Positions 22,135-23,384 of a stretch of 23,384 nucleotides of DNA are shown here, in pieces. The number at the start of each line of letters is the position of its first letter. Position 1 is the first letter of the stretch. Source of the stretch: Bacteroidetes bacterium UBA6661 (GTDB lineage: Bacteria > Bacteroidota > Bacteroidia > AKYH767-A > OLB10); NCBI GenBank assembly GCA_002455375.1, contig DKKR01000010.1, forward strand, positions 47,378 through 70,761, in the 5' to 3' direction. The notes below the pieces were generated by a model that saw only the letters and a list, made by a program, of their open reading frames with translations, was not told where the DNA came from and made no database searches. Made by a program: the position numbers and the translations under genes.

Positions 22135-23384
22135 ATGGAAGTAACACGACTAATAGATTTGTTCCCATATCAGCTTTCGCGTTTTCCTAAAGCAGATGCT
22201 TTGGCAGGAAAGCAAGACGGTGTTTGGAAAAAATATGCAACTGCCGAAATAATTGAAACTGTAAATTATCTTAGCTATGGATTGTTACATTCAGGAATAA
22301 AGCCCGGAGATAAAATTGGAATTATTGCCAATAACAGACCGGAGTGGAATTTTGTAGATCATGCTTGCCTGCAGATTTCAGTAGCAGATGTTCCACTTTA
22401 TCCTACCATTAGCGAGAATGATTTAAAATTTACATTGAACCAGTCAGCAGTGCGCTATTTATTTGTTTCCAATGCCGATTTATATAAGAAGGTTAGTCAA
22501 ATTAAGAGCGAACTTCCTGCACTTGAGAAAATATATTTATTTGACCATTACCAGGACTTGCCACATTGGAGTGAATTGCTTGAACTAGGCCGTCAACATC
22601 CAAAACAAGAAGAGGTTAAGCAGATTAGAGATAGCATAAAACCTAATGATCTGGCAACTATTATTTACACTTCAGGAACTACAGGAAATCCAAAAGGCGT
22701 AATGTTATCGCATAATAATCTTGTAAGCAACTTTAAATTTTGTGATGTACTTTGTCCGTTTCATGAGTCCTGGAAGGCATTGAGTTTTTTACCACTGAAC
22801 CATGTGTACGAAAGAATGCTTTCCTATCTCTATGTCTATTTCGGTGTTTCAATTTATTATGCTGAAAGTTTAGATACCATTGCAGACAATTTAAAGGAAA
22901 TTAAACCACAGATTTTTGTAACGGTTCCACGATTGCTGGAAAAAGTTTATGATAAAATAGTTTCAAAGGGTGCAGCGTTAACGGGTATAAAAAAAGCTTT
23001 GTTTTTCTGGGCATTGAACCTGGGCTTACGCTATGAGTTGAAAGGTGCTAATGGATGGTGGTACGAGTTTCAGTTGCGCTTGGCAAACAAGCTTATTTTC
23101 AGTAAATGGCGTGAAGCATTGGGTGGAAATATTCAGGCAATTGCATCCGGTGGTGCTGCATTGCAACCACGCCTGGCACGAGTATTCCATGCTGCAAAAA
23201 TTCCGGTTCTTGAAGGTTACGGACTGACAGAAACAAGTCCTGTAATAGCAGTGAATAATTTTCAACCCGACAGTATTAAATTTGGTACTGTGGGGACTGT
23301 ACTTGAAAATGTTGATGTGAAAATTGCTGCAGATGGTGAGATATTGTGCAAGGGCCCTAATGTGATGCTTGGGTATTACAACAG
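22135..23384 (+). CDS. Long-chain acyl-CoA synthetase (AMP-forming), N-terminal 416 residues
   Basis: The frame opens at ATG 22135 and runs past the window end without a stop, giving about 416 of a usual 590 or so residues. It begins MEVTRLIDLFPYQLSRFPKA. The ATP-binding loop IIYTSGTTGNPKGVMLSH lies at about 175-192, and SFLPLNHVYERM, VTVPRLLEKVYDKI and EGYGLTETSPV (about 360) follow in the order of the FadD15/long-chain group of the adenylate-forming family. The enzyme activates a fatty acid to acyl-AMP and then acyl-CoA at the cytoplasmic membrane, for degradation or lipid synthesis. The C-terminal domain with the catalytic lysine is outside the window. It is divergent from the DCC/flavoenzyme pair across a 68-base gap. 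Confidence 0.93.
   Translation, partial: MEVTRLIDLFPYQLSRFPKADALAGKQDGVWKKYATAEIIETVNYLSYGLLHSGIKPGDKIGIIANNRPEWNFVDHACLQISVADVPLYPTISENDLKFTLNQSAVRYLFVSNADLYKKVSQIKSELPALEKIYLFDHYQDLPHWSELLELGRQHPKQEEVKQIRDSIKPNDLATIIYTSGTTGNPKGVMLSHNNLVSNFKFCDVLCPFHESWKALSFLPLNHVYERMLSYLYVYFGVSIYYAESLDTIADNLKEIKPQIFVTVPRLLEKVYDKIVSKGAALTGIKKALFFWALNLGLRYELKGANGWWYEFQLRLANKLIFSKWREALGGNIQAIASGGAALQPRLARVFHAAKIPVLEGYGLTETSPVIAVNNFQPDSIKFGTVGTVLENVDVKIAADGEILCKGPNVMLGYYN

Noticed and set aside
23026..23265. Short frames on both strands within the acyl-CoA synthetase region
   Set aside because: They are out-of-frame shadows; the + strand frame from 22135 carries all the adenylation motifs.
1..23384. CRISPR array, tRNA/rRNA, transposase, integrase or phage genes
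   Set aside because: No regularly spaced repeats, cloverleaf-like genes, DDE or tyrosine-recombinase motifs, or phage structural genes were seen on reading both strands.

Overview
The window reads as chromosomal DNA of a member of the Bacteroidota, probably a Chitinophagales, Sphingobacteriales or Cytophagales relative; genus cannot be resolved. The evidence is an AT-rich composition, two proteins with type IX secretion (T9SS) type A sorting tails, Omp28-type proteins, a DUF6029-like barrel, a Wzi-like capsule barrel, few Shine-Dalgarno sites, and several perfect or near-perfect TAnnTTTG-type -7 boxes, the Bacteroidota housekeeping promoter. No rRNA, tRNA, CRISPR array, transposase or integrase was seen.

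Region 1 (1-5787, + strand) is the end of a surface-polysaccharide locus. It holds the tail of a DUF354-type glycosyltransferase/epimerase-like protein, a sugar-phosphate transferase whose membrane anchor is replaced by another domain, a Wzi-like outer-membrane barrel, a small membrane-anchored unknown, and a translationally coupled polysaccharide deacetylase and GNAT acyltransferase.

Region 2 (5918-11937, + strand) is a tight five-gene cluster of exported proteins: an Omp28 thioredoxin-fold protein with a T9SS tail, a small T9SS cargo protein, a TlpA/ResA-like thioredoxin, a DUF6029-like barrel and an Omp28-type lipoprotein. Three carry CxxC centres and the other two carry CX4C pairs, which suggests a thiol/disulfide system at the cell surface. 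This is the most promising little-described system in the window. A strong terminator-like hairpin sits inside the signal-peptide codons of the barrel gene. A methylguanine-DNA methyltransferase gene follows at 11972.

Region 3 (12477-22066, - strand) begins with a 1066-residue M1 metallopeptidase that appears fused to an Omp85-like outer-membrane barrel, and a TPR protein. After a 450-bp gene-free stretch with repeat-like sequence comes a run of four genes read from 20539 down to 16782: a secreted unknown, a class I methyltransferase, an ABC ATPase without its permease, and a rhodanese-thioredoxin fusion lipoprotein. A DCC-family thiol protein and a nitronate-monooxygenase-like flavoenzyme then form an ATGA-coupled pair.

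Divergent from that pair, a long-chain acyl-CoA synthetase gene (22135 onward, + strand) runs off the window end. Functions are assigned by motif recognition only; no database search was run.
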